From positions 1 to 5,606 of the forward strand of contig SKWF01000043.1 in the NCBI GenBank assembly GCA_007129085.1: 5,606 bases of DNA, in the 5' to 3' direction. Within the stretch, counting starts at the first letter, position 1. Each line of letters opens with the position of its first letter. This document shows, in pieces, positions 1-5,606 of the stretch. A program made the position numbers and the translations under genes. Below the pieces are notes generated by a model. The model ran no database searches. It worked only from the letters and a program-made list of their open reading frames with translations, and had not been told where the DNA came from. This stretch comes from Balneolaceae bacterium (lineage in GTDB: Bacteria > Bacteroidota > Rhodothermia > Balneolales > Balneolaceae).

Positions 1-81
1 CCATTCTACAACCAAGATAAGAAGATTAAGAAGAAAGCTGACCGTATCGACCTCTTTAACAAGCGTTACGGCAGGAAGTAG
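1..81 (+). CDS. 3' end of an unrecognised gene (C-terminal 26 residues)
   Basis: Frame 1 is open from the first base to a TAG stop at 79-81 and encodes 26 residues. The fragment starts PFYNQDKKIKKKADRI and ends NKRYGRK. It is strongly basic, with seven Lys and three Arg, and has no membrane segment or cysteine. Such a tail could be a cytoplasmic tail after a last membrane helix or a nucleic-acid-binding end, but I do not recognise the family and assign no function. That it is a real gene end is supported by the codon pattern and by the strong terminator that begins 25 bases after the stop. Confidence 0.65.
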   Translation, partial: PFYNQDKKIKKKADRIDLFNKRYGRK

Positions 82-106
82 TTTAGATTCTGTTTTTAAA
101 CATATT

Positions 107-140
107 GGGATACTGTGTTATGCACGGTATCCCTTTTTTT
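107..140 (+). terminator. Rho-independent terminator of the upstream gene
   Basis: An 11-base-pair stem, GGGATACTGTG (107-117) with CACGGTATCCC (123-133) including one G-T wobble, encloses a 5-base loop TTATG and is followed directly by seven T residues (134-140). This is a textbook intrinsic terminator for the gene ending at 81. It ends 13 bases before the ATG of the next gene, so any promoter for that gene must lie within or before the hairpin, or the gene depends on read-through. Confidence 0.88.
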
Positions 141-153
141 ATAGGGGCTATTT

Positions 154-792
154 ATGACGATTCAAAAGTTTGAAGTTGGGCCATTTTTAGAAAACACATA
201 CCTGCTCACTGCAGAGGGAAAAGCTGTGTTGATCGACCCCGGATTTTCGTCAGACAGTGAATTCCAGAAATTTGAGCAGGCGCTGCAACAGCAAAATGCA
301 GAGTTGATTGCCGTTTTGTTAACGCACGCCCATGTGGACCACGTCCTCGGGCTGCCGCGCGTGCTGGACCGATTTGATGATATTGAAGTCTACCTCAATC
401 ACAGTGATCTAAACCTATGGGAGAGATTTCCGGAGCAATCAAAGATGTTTGGTATCCAAACCGATGGATTTGATTTTGTGCCGGCGCCAATGGATGAACA
501 GGAAGGGTTTGAGATCGGGCCTTTTAAAATGGATGTACTGTATACTCCCGGACACGCTCCCGATCATGTTTCGCTTTACTTTAAAGATGAAAAAATATTG
601 ATTGCCGGAGACACTCTTTTCCAGAACAGCATTGGCCGGACGGATCTGTATAAAGGAAGTTTTGATGTGTTAAAAAACTCTATTCAAACAAAGCTTTATT
701 CACTGCCAAACGAAACGAAAGTATATCCGGGTCACGGCCCTGAAACCACAATTGGTAACGAAAAAAAGACCAATGCATTTGTTAAAGGGTGA
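154..792 (+). CDS. Metallo-beta-lactamase-fold hydrolase, glyoxalase-II-like (YcbL/GloC type)
   Basis: This 212-residue protein is a complete single-domain metallo-beta-lactamase fold enzyme. The metal-binding motif THAHVDH gives ligands His58, His60, Asp62 and His63. Further ligands are His134 in TPGHAPDH, Asp153 in AGDTLF and His194 in YPGHGPETTIGNE. The run NSIGRTDL after AGDTLF and the PGHGPETTIGNE block are typical of the glyoxalase II branch. The length (about 210) fits the short YcbL/GloC type, which lacks the C-terminal helical domain of classical GloB. Family members hydrolyse S-lactoylglutathione or related thioesters in the cytoplasm. The true thiol here is unknown, since organisms of this group often lack glutathione. 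There is no signal peptide. The ATG is preceded by AGGGG at 143-147 with 6-base spacing, one of the few plausible ribosome binding sites in the window. The gene lies just after a terminator and meets the next gene tail to tail without a gap. Persulfide dioxygenase is a less likely alternative on length and motifs. Confidence 0.88.
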   Translation: MTIQKFEVGPFLENTYLLTAEGKAVLIDPGFSSDSEFQKFEQALQQQNAELIAVLLTHAHVDHVLGLPRVLDRFDDIEVYLNHSDLNLWERFPEQSKMFGIQTDGFDFVPAPMDEQEGFEIGPFKMDVLYTPGHAPDHVSLYFKDEKILIAGDTLFQNSIGRTDLYKGSFDVLKNSIQTKLYSLPNETKVYPGHGPETTIGNEKKTNAFVKG

Positions 793-1431
793 TTAATCCT
801 CAGCCTTCTCTTCAGCTTCCAGTGCCTGTAGCCGAAATATCTGTTCAGTAAAGTGTTCCCGCTTATCAGGGTTTGCTTTACGCAACTGCTTATAGGTATC
901 AATTGCAGCGGGATAATTTTTCTGCTTTTCGTGAATCAAGGCAAGAGTCTCGGTTACAATATCATCTACTTGCGTTGAGCGCTCACTTAAATCTTCATCG
1001 ATCTCTCCTTTTAAATCCTCTTCGGAAAGCTTAATCCGTTTCTTTTCAACAGCAGAAAGCTTATTAATTAGTGAGTCGAGATCAGTGATGGGATGTGTAG
1101 GATTTTGGGTGCTGAAATCTTTTTTGTACTGATCTTTTTCGAGGGTGGGCTCCCATGCATCAAACGATTTTGGGTGCGACAAGTAGTACGGTAATTTTTC
1201 GAGAAGTGGGCTTCCCGGCGCATGAATTTTGGCACTCCATGCAAAATTTACGGCTCGTTCGTATTCACTGTTTTTATGGCAGAACCAAGCCAACAGAAAA
1301 TAGCCTGCAGCCCCGGGGTTGCGTTTATAAACGTGTTGCTCAAGCTTTTCGATGGTTTTATCCGGGGCATCATCAAACTGATCAATATAGATCTGCAGTG
1401 ATGACGGTATATGTTCAAAAATAGATTCCAT
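793..1431 (-). CDS. Cytoplasmic tetratricopeptide-repeat protein of the lptE operon
   Basis: This 212-residue protein has no signal peptide or membrane segment. The N-terminal part (about 23-72) forms TPR-like helix pairs, with AWFCHKNSEYERAVNFAWSA the clearest. The middle (about 95-155) is charged and probably partly disordered or coiled. A second, better TPR spans about 160-193 (TETLALIHEKQKNYPAAIDT, then YKQLRKANPD) and ends in an acidic tail. The C-terminal TETLA...IYExQxxYxxAI-like block resembles the TPR protein commonly found after lptE in Bacteroidota genomes, so this placement is family knowledge rather than chance. It is probably an adaptor. It starts 34 bases after the lptE stop and is likely the last gene of the operon. 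The ATG at 1431 has no clear Shine-Dalgarno sequence, which is common in this group. No terminator follows: its TAA directly abuts the TGA of the convergent hydrolase. Its molecular partner cannot be told from the sequence. Confidence 0.82.
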   Translation of the reverse strand: MESIFEHIPSSLQIYIDQFDDAPDKTIEKLEQHVYKRNPGAAGYFLLAWFCHKNSEYERAVNFAWSAKIHAPGSPLLEKLPYYLSHPKSFDAWEPTLEKDQYKKDFSTQNPTHPITDLDSLINKLSAVEKKRIKLSEEDLKGEIDEDLSERSTQVDDIVTETLALIHEKQKNYPAAIDTYKQLRKANPDKREHFTEQIFRLQALEAEEKAED

Positions 1432-1465
1432 GTAGCGTTAGTTTATCATAAAGTTTTATATAATT

Positions 1466-1981
1466 CTACCATGTACTTACTGCATCATTAAATGCGCTCT
1501 CGGCGATCTCCTGGAGTGCTTCTTCTGCTGCGGCAATTTCGCCATCAACTGGATCTTCCTGCACATTATAGGTGCCGCTGCCGGTAAAGGTTTTGCTGTA
1601 AATGGGTTCATCATCTTTTGCAAAACGAAATTCTGCCCGTACCACAATCTGTATTTCATTGATATTCGCCTGTTGATCTCCACCGATACTAAATGGACGA
1701 TTGGTGTAGGTTTGAATGGCTCCCTCGAGAGTTGAGTCGGCACTATCCTCATTACTGGTTAACGACAACCGACTCTGATTTACAAAGCGGTTCACTAATG
1801 CCTGGTTAATTCGATCAGTTAGATCACCCAATCCACTTTGTGAGTTATCAGGAAAAAACGAAATATAGATGGTGCGTACGTCACTGGGTATGGATGTGCC
1901 TGTAAAGCTATATTGAACACATCCACCTATTAAGGCAATAACTAACACCCCAATTATGGCAAAAGATTTACTGAAGCCCAT
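1466..1981 (-). CDS. lptE: LptE-family outer-membrane lipoprotein (LPS assembly)
   Basis: With the ATG at 1981 the product has 171 residues. Residues 1-20 form a lipoprotein signal peptide: Lys5, a hydrophobic core FAIIGVLVIALIGG, then the lipid-attachment Cys21 (lipobox IGG-C). Position +2 is Val, not Asp, which fits outer-membrane sorting. The mature start YSFTGTSIP followed by a TIYISFFPD strand, a middle TYTNRPFSI segment and the C-terminal AFNDAVSTW are the pattern of the Bacteroidota LptE family. LptE plugs the LptD barrel and helps place lipopolysaccharide in the outer leaflet. The frame is open further, to a GTG at 2014, which would add 11 hydrophilic residues before the signal peptide and overlap the upstream gene by 47 bases. 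I prefer the ATG because it gives a normal signal peptide and a 14-base overlap. The overlap implies translational coupling with the sigma-54 regulator. Confidence 0.85.
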   Translation of the reverse strand: MGFSKSFAIIGVLVIALIGGCVQYSFTGTSIPSDVRTIYISFFPDNSQSGLGDLTDRINQALVNRFVNQSRLSLTSNEDSADSTLEGAIQTYTNRPFSIGGDQQANINEIQIVVRAEFRFAKDDEPIYSKTFTGSGTYNVQEDPVDGEIAAAEEALQEIAESAFNDAVSTW

Positions 1982-3263
1982 ACTGATCCAACTTTCTGTA
2001 GAGGGTTCGTTCACTTACTCCGAGCGCTTCGGATGCTTTTCGGCGGTTTCCTTCAAACTTTTTCAATGCCTGTTCTATTAAATATTTTTCAGCATCTTCG
2101 ATGGAAGGGATCTCTTTTCCCTGGAAAATCGATTTAGCAGGATCATCTTTCTCCTCAGTTTCAGCCTCATGATCTTGCGAAGATACACCGAGAGTCTGTT
2201 CGCCATCTTTATTCGTGTAGATGGAGATATCGTTTGGGTCAAAATCCCGAGGCATAGCTTCGGGCAGTGCTTTAATGTCTTTACTGCTGAAGGAGGAGTA
2301 GAGAAATTTTGCCAGCATTTTTTTTAGATCAGACAGATCTGTTCTCATCTCTACAAGTGCCCGATATACCAGGGCAGAGTCGTGTGGTGCCCCATGTGGA
2401 GTTTCATCTTCAAAATCGGTCTCAGATCGGTTTTTATCCCGGTTTGATACGATTGGCAGGTTATCCGCAGATCCATGATGCTGACGGCCTTTCAGATATT
2501 TCTGAAGGCGGTCTTTATCGATAAATTGCGACTTTTCGAGCACAACCAATTGTTCGGCTACGTTGCGGAGTTCGCGTATATTTCCCGGCCAACGGTAGGA
2601 GATGAGCAGCTCTTTGGCTTCATCAGAAAAGCCTTTAAACACCGAATCGTACTTTGCTGAGAACTCTTTAACAAATTTTCGAAAAATAGGGATAACATCA
2701 TCCGGCCGTTCTCGCAGTGGTGGCAGTTTAATTTTAACAGTATCAAGCCGGTAATATAGATCTTCGCGGAAATTGCCTTTGTTAACCTCTTCCCACAGAT
2801 CTTTATTGGTTGCGGCAATAATGCGAACGTCGCTCGTGTACATTTTGCTTGAGCCAACGCGGAAAAACTCACCGTTTTCCAACACCCGCAGAAGCTTTAC
2901 CTGGATATTTTTTGGGGTATCGCCAATTTCATCGAGGAAGATGGTACCGCCATCAGCTTTTTCGAAATACCCTTTTCTGGCATCATGAGCACCTGTAAAA
3001 GCTCCTTTTTCATGGCCAAAAAGTTCGCTTTCAATAATTCCTTCGGGAATTGCGCCACAGTTTACAATGACAAGATTGTTTCGCTTTCGTTCGCTGATGG
3101 AGTGTATTGCACGGGCGGTTACATCTTTCCCCACACCACTTTCTCCCTGTAGGAGCACGGTAATGTCAGTTTTAGCAATCTGCATCACTTTGTCCACAAC
3201 CTGCTTTATTGCGGCTGATTCTCCATCTAATCCAAATCTTTCCTGTAGCGCTTGTCTATCCAT
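1968..3263 (-). CDS. Sigma-54-dependent enhancer-binding activator without receiver domain, Fis-type HTH
   Basis: With the ATG at 3263 the product has 431 residues. The AAA+ domain begins almost at once. Visible motifs are Walker A GESGVGK (40-46), the sigma-54-contacting GAFTGA loop (87-92), Walker B GGTIFLDE (105-112), the arginine fingers in FREDLYYRL (Arg166, Arg172) and sensor II WPGNIREL (225-232). The C-terminal helix-turn-helix (about 388-431) has GNRRKASEALGVSERTLYRK. Proteins of this class hydrolyse ATP to open sigma-54 promoters. There is no receiver, GAF or PAS domain, so control is PspF-like, by a partner protein, by expression level, or through the linker. The linker (about 260-385) is long and acidic, with one predicted helix (297-322). 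An upstream ATG at 3308 would add 15 residues. I chose 3263 because MDRQALQERFGLDGES matches where Bacteroidota homologues usually begin. It is the first gene of the operon with lptE and the TPR gene. Confidence 0.9.
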   Translation of the reverse strand: MDRQALQERFGLDGESAAIKQVVDKVMQIAKTDITVLLQGESGVGKDVTARAIHSISERKRNNLVIVNCGAIPEGIIESELFGHEKGAFTGAHDARKGYFEKADGGTIFLDEIGDTPKNIQVKLLRVLENGEFFRVGSSKMYTSDVRIIAATNKDLWEEVNKGNFREDLYYRLDTVKIKLPPLRERPDDVIPIFRKFVKEFSAKYDSVFKGFSDEAKELLISYRWPGNIRELRNVAEQLVVLEKSQFIDKDRLQKYLKGRQHHGSADNLPIVSNRDKNRSETDFEDETPHGAPHDSALVYRALVEMRTDLSDLKKMLAKFLYSSFSSKDIKALPEAMPRDFDPNDISIYTNKDGEQTLGVSSQDHEAETEEKDDPAKSIFQGKEIPSIEDAEKYLIEQALKKFEGNRRKASEALGVSERTLYRKLDQYGLQ

Positions 3264-3329
3264 AAATAATTTATTTTGCAGAAGCGTAAATTTAAGAAAC
3301 ATCTGCATCTTGCCATAGAAAACGATAAT

Positions 3330-3361
3330 AAAAATTATCTGTTGTTTATTCTCTTGATCAA
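3330..3361 (-). promoter_or_regulatory. Possible Bacteroidota-type promoter of the regulator-lptE-TPR operon
   Basis: Read on the minus strand, TTG (3361-3359) is followed after 21 bases by TAATTTTT (3337-3330). This is one base off the Bacteroidota -7 element TAnnTTTG, with acceptable spacing to the -33 TTG. It would give a leader of roughly 60 bases before the ATG at 3263. The region is AT-rich, so chance matches are likely; I see no better candidate. Confidence 0.25.
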
Positions 3362-3363
3362 GA
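3352..3363. promoter_or_regulatory. Perfect 12-base palindrome in the divergent promoter region
   Basis: TCTTGATCAAGA is a perfect inverted repeat with no spacer. It lies 65 bases upstream of the phosphorylase ATG and 88 bases upstream of the regulator ATG, and covers the -33 TTG of the candidate regulator promoter. Such a site could bind a dimeric regulator, possibly the Fis-type regulator itself or a sugar repressor. A single copy in AT-rich DNA is weak evidence. Confidence 0.3.
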
Positions 3364-3427
3364 AACTTTCTTTTATCCTAAAAACATTGTTTGTTAGTAG
3401 ACTGAAATAACTTCACACAGCTATACC

Positions 3428-5179
3428 ATGAAATATCCCCGATTTTCTGATGAGATCCATAAAGAAATAAAAAAGCATTTCTTGAAAATTTATGGAGAAG
3501 AGCAACTCGAATTCTGCCTGGATGAAACGCATCAACTTCTGGAGAAGTACAATTTGCAGCCGGTGGATGAGCCGATTGATTTTAAAAATGTGTGGACTCA
3601 CAAAGATCAGATTTTGATTACGTATGGCGATATGGTGCAGCCCGAGGATGGCGAGCCGGTTTCCAAACTTAGCAAACTCCACCAGTTCTTAAATGAACAT
3701 TTGAAGGGTTGGATTTCTTCGGTACACATATTGCCGTTTTCACCCAGTTCATCCGATGATGGTTTTTCGGTGGTTGATTACAAAAGGGTTGATTCCAGCC
3801 TGGGCGGATGGGATGATATTGAGGCGTTAAGTAGTGATTTTCGGTTGATGGGAGATCTTGTAATGAATCACGCATCACGCCACAGCAGCTGGTTTAAAAA
3901 CTATTTGAAAAATGAAGAGCCCTATAACGAGTTTTTTATCGAGGTGGAGCCCGGTACGGATATGAGTGATATTACCCGGCCCAGAAGTACACCAGTGCTG
4001 ACAAGAGTGCATTCTGAAAGCGGTGAAAAGTTTGTTTGGACTACGTTTAGCAGCGACCAGGTTGATGTAAACTTTTCCAACCCGGTGCTGTTGTTCAGAT
4101 ATCTCAACATTTTTCTGTTTTATCTGAGTAAAGGGCTCGATATCATTCGGCTGGATGCTGTTGCCTTTATTTGGAAGAAAATCGGGACGTCGAGTATACA
4201 TCTGCCTGAAACGCACGAAATTGTAAAGCTATTTCGGACGATAGTGGATCACTATGCACCGGAAACGACGATCATCACAGAAACAAATGTGCCGCATAAA
4301 GAGAATATCAGTTATTTTGGCGATGGTGATGAAGCGCATATGGTGTACCAGTTTAGTCTGCCGCCCCTACTACTCCATGCTATATTAACGGAAAATGCGA
4401 AATATTTAACGGAGTGGGCGCAATCGCTGAAGGAGCTGCCCGAAAATTGCACTTATTTTAATTTCACATCTTCTCATGATGGCATCGGTGTCCGTCCGCT
4501 TGAAGGACTTGTGCCACAATCGGAGTTTACGGCTCTTGTGGAAGGGATGAAAAAACGGGGAGGGTTTGTTTCGGAAAAACAGAATCCCGATGGCACATTA
4601 AGCCCTTATGAACTGAATATCACCTATTTTGATGCTTTTTCCGATTATAATGGCTCGCAGAGTTTGCAGGAGAAGCGATATCTCTGCTCGCAGATCATTA
4701 TGCTGAGCCTGCAGGGTGTACCGGGAATCTATTTCCATAATTTAACGGCCACTCGAAATAATATGAAAGGGGTATCCGTAACAGGGCGATATCGTACCAT
4801 TAATCGCCGAAAATGGTATTACGAGGAGCTTACCGATGCCTTAAATGATCCCGATACAAACACATACAGAATTTTCAATCAGTACAAGAAAATTATTAAA
4901 CAGCGGAATAAACATACTGCATTTCATCCATTTGGAACGCAGAAAGTTCGTTCTATAGATAACGAGCTTTTTTGTATCGAAAGAATTGCCCCTGAAAAAA
5001 AGGAGTGGATTCTTGTGATGGCAAACGTTACAAATAAGGAAAAAACCGTACGGGTTGAGTTTAATGATCTCCCACTCGATTCTTCGACCACATACAGTGA
5101 TATTCTCTCAGGTAAAGAGTGTGTAAAAGATGGTGTGGTAATGCTAAAACCGTATCAGGTTGTTTGGATTATGATATAA
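3428..5179 (+). CDS. GH13_18 sugar phosphorylase, probably glucosylglycerate phosphorylase-like
   Basis: This 583-residue alpha-amylase-superfamily protein has the retaining GH13 machinery: GDLVMNH (142-148), nucleophile Asp243 in IIRLDAVAF, acid/base Glu285 in TIITETNVPH, and transition-state Asp351 in FTSSHDGIG. The blocks FSPSSSDDGFSVVDY, VDVNFSNP and GVPGIYFHN mark the sucrose-phosphorylase subfamily GH13_18, which cleaves an alpha-glucoside with phosphate to give glucose 1-phosphate. The protein is longer than sucrose phosphorylases (about 490-500) because of an extra N-terminal helical segment of about 55 residues. It carries DITRPRSTPVLT (181-192) and TGRYRTINRRKW, features I associate with the glucosylglycerate phosphorylase/YcjM group, so glucosyl-glycerate is the likeliest substrate. 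Sucrose or glucosylglycerol remain possible. There is no signal peptide, so it is cytoplasmic. The last 80 or so residues form the usual beta-sandwich domain C. The ATG at 3428 has no strong Shine-Dalgarno. No transporter, kinase or synthase gene is adjacent within the window. Confidence 0.88.
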   Translation: MKYPRFSDEIHKEIKKHFLKIYGEEQLEFCLDETHQLLEKYNLQPVDEPIDFKNVWTHKDQILITYGDMVQPEDGEPVSKLSKLHQFLNEHLKGWISSVHILPFSPSSSDDGFSVVDYKRVDSSLGGWDDIEALSSDFRLMGDLVMNHASRHSSWFKNYLKNEEPYNEFFIEVEPGTDMSDITRPRSTPVLTRVHSESGEKFVWTTFSSDQVDVNFSNPVLLFRYLNIFLFYLSKGLDIIRLDAVAFIWKKIGTSSIHLPETHEIVKLFRTIVDHYAPETTIITETNVPHKENISYFGDGDEAHMVYQFSLPPLLLHAILTENAKYLTEWAQSLKELPENCTYFNFTSSHDGIGVRPLEGLVPQSEFTALVEGMKKRGGFVSEKQNPDGTLSPYELNITYFDAFSDYNGSQSLQEKRYLCSQIIMLSLQGVPGIYFHNLTATRNNMKGVSVTGRYRTINRRKWYYEELTDALNDPDTNTYRIFNQYKKIIKQRNKHTAFHPFGTQKVRSIDNELFCIERIAPEKKEWILVMANVTNKEKTVRVEFNDLPLDSSTTYSDILSGKECVKDGVVMLKPYQVVWIMI

Positions 5180-5184
5180 TCAGA

Positions 5185-5228
5185 TTCCGAAAACCGCATG
5201 TATATTGCTGTTCTGATCTGTTTCGGAA
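5185..5228 (+). other. Inverted repeat after the phosphorylase gene
   Basis: TTCCGAAA (5185-5192) and TTTCGGAA (5221-5228) form a perfect 8-base stem with a 28-base loop, starting 5 bases after the stop codon. A 3-base GCA/TGC pairing lies inside the loop. No T-run follows, so it is not a standard intrinsic terminator. It may stabilise the 3' end of the message or help termination by another route. Confidence 0.35.
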
Positions 5229-5313
5229 CAAAATTGTTGGAACTATGTACAAATCGATAGCTTTTAGGGGAATATCATAGTTTATACCGTGGCAAATAGA
5301 ATTGCAGATAACA

Positions 5314-5343
5314 TTGATAAGTTAATACCCTCAATCGTATAAT
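5314..5343 (+). promoter_or_regulatory. Candidate sigma-70-type promoter of the secreted-protein gene
   Basis: TTGATA (5314-5319) and a perfect TATAAT (5338-5343) are separated by 18 bases, five of six and six of six matches to the classical -35 and -10. Transcription would start near 5350, leaving a leader of about 27 bases before the ATG at 5377. The caveat is that the main sigma factor of Bacteroidota-type bacteria prefers TTG and TAnnTTTG; a weaker element of that kind (TTG 5237-5239, TAGCTTTT 5258-5265) lies further upstream. Confidence 0.45.
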
Positions 5344-5376
5344 CACTTAAATAAATTCAATAAGTACCTCATTATC

Positions 5377-5606
5377 ATGAAGTTTTTAACTCTTCTCGCA
5401 GCATTTCTCGTAGTATCGTCTCAATTAACTTATGCTCAAGATAACACTGAACCTCCACATGGAATGGGCGAGCTCGAGGCCTATTCTGTATTTACGGATG
5501 CGTACCGTTCGGACGATTTTGAACTTGCAGCAAATTTTGGTGAGTGGATGATTCATGCAAAACCTGAAGAGATTGAAGGTCATGCAGGATTTGAACTGAG
5601 TCAGCA
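5377..5606 (+). CDS. Secreted or periplasmic protein, 5' part only (probably TPR-type)
   Basis: The frame is open from the ATG at 5377 to the window end, giving 76 residues without a stop. Residues 1-20 form a signal peptide: Lys2, hydrophobic core FLTLLAAFLVV, and a likely signal peptidase I site after TYA (Ala20), leaving an N-terminal QDN. No lipobox cysteine is present. The mature part, with GELEAYSVFTDAYRSDDFEL followed by AANFGEWMIHAKPEEIEG, has the spacing of a helix pair in which a residue gains mass through repeated 'A..F..Y..DDFE.A...G.W' units. This resembles exported TPR proteins of Balneolota/Bacteroidota whose sequences begin the same way. Only one repeat is visible, so the TPR call is an inference. 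It is separated from the phosphorylase by 197 bases and probably has its own promoter. Confidence 0.7.
   Translation, partial: MKFLTLLAAFLVVSSQLTYAQDNTEPPHGMGELEAYSVFTDAYRSDDFELAANFGEWMIHAKPEEIEGHAGFELSQ

Noticed and set aside
1229..1243. TGGCACTCCATGCA, another sigma-54-like string
   Set aside because: Only 8 bases separate GG and GC, and it lies inside the TPR coding region.
1155..1424. Open frame on the + strand opposite the TPR gene
   Set aside because: It is entirely antisense to a gene with a recognisable repeat protein, its product resembles nothing, and it has no ribosome binding site.
1477..1752. Second minus-strand frame inside lptE
   Set aside because: It is an out-of-frame shadow of lptE, which has a signal peptide and family motifs over the same bases.
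3264..3308. Regulator start at the upstream ATG (3308)
   Set aside because: The 15 extra residues are not typical of the family, and would use up the short leader and candidate promoter region. The ATG at 3263 matches the usual N-terminus.
3875..4216. Open frame on the minus strand opposite the phosphorylase
   Set aside because: It lies across the conserved catalytic blocks of the GH13 protein, and its product has no recognisable domain. The same holds for the other antisense frames at 3413-3682, 3669-3878 and 3922-4110.
793..5179. A new defence or mobile system
   Set aside because: No nuclease, toxin, transposase, integrase, reverse transcriptase or repeat array is visible; all complete genes belong to known housekeeping families.
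5290..5306. Sigma-54-like element TGGCAAATAGAATTGCA upstream of the secreted-protein gene
   Set aside because: It has both TGGCA and TTGCA, but 11 bases separate GG and GC where sigma-54 promoters need 10. The spacing is strict, so I do not call it despite the sigma-54 activator in the window.

Overview
The window looks like ordinary chromosomal DNA from a member of the Bacteroidota/Balneolota side of the FCB group, and a Balneolota-like halophile is my best guess. The reasons are indirect. A PspF-like sigma-54 activator, an LptE-family lipoprotein and a small TPR protein sit in one operon, an order I know from Bacteroidota-type genomes. Start codons mostly lack a clear Shine-Dalgarno sequence, and the protein sequences read like that group. 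There is no rRNA, tRNA, CRISPR array, insertion sequence or phage gene.

Layout. Bases 1-81 are the 3' end of an unrecognised gene with a very basic C-terminus. A strong hairpin and T-run terminator follows at 107-140, ending only 13 bases before the start of a glyoxalase-II-like metallo-beta-lactamase hydrolase (154-792, + strand). Its stop codon directly abuts, with no bases between, the stop codon of a convergent minus-strand operon. Read in its own direction, that operon is: sigma-54 enhancer-binding protein without a receiver domain (3263-1968), LptE-like outer-membrane lipoprotein (1981-1466, overlapping the regulator by 14 bases), and a cytoplasmic TPR protein (1431-793). A 164-base divergent region (3264-3427) with a perfect 12-base palindrome separates the regulator from a plus-strand GH13_18 sugar phosphorylase (3428-5179), most like glucosylglycerate phosphorylases. 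After a 197-base intergenic region with a plausible sigma-70-type promoter, a secreted protein begins at 5377 and runs off the window end.

How the genes fit together. The minus-strand operon links a stress-type transcription activator to lipopolysaccharide export to the outer membrane (LptE). The phosphorylase is best read as recycling a compatible solute or a glucosylated acceptor, and the metallo-hydrolase as thioester or glyoxal detoxification. These are separate housekeeping functions. I do not see an undescribed multi-gene system. The points most worth following are the regulator-lptE coupling, the regulator's long acidic linker, the substrate of the phosphorylase, and the zero-gap convergent gene ends.
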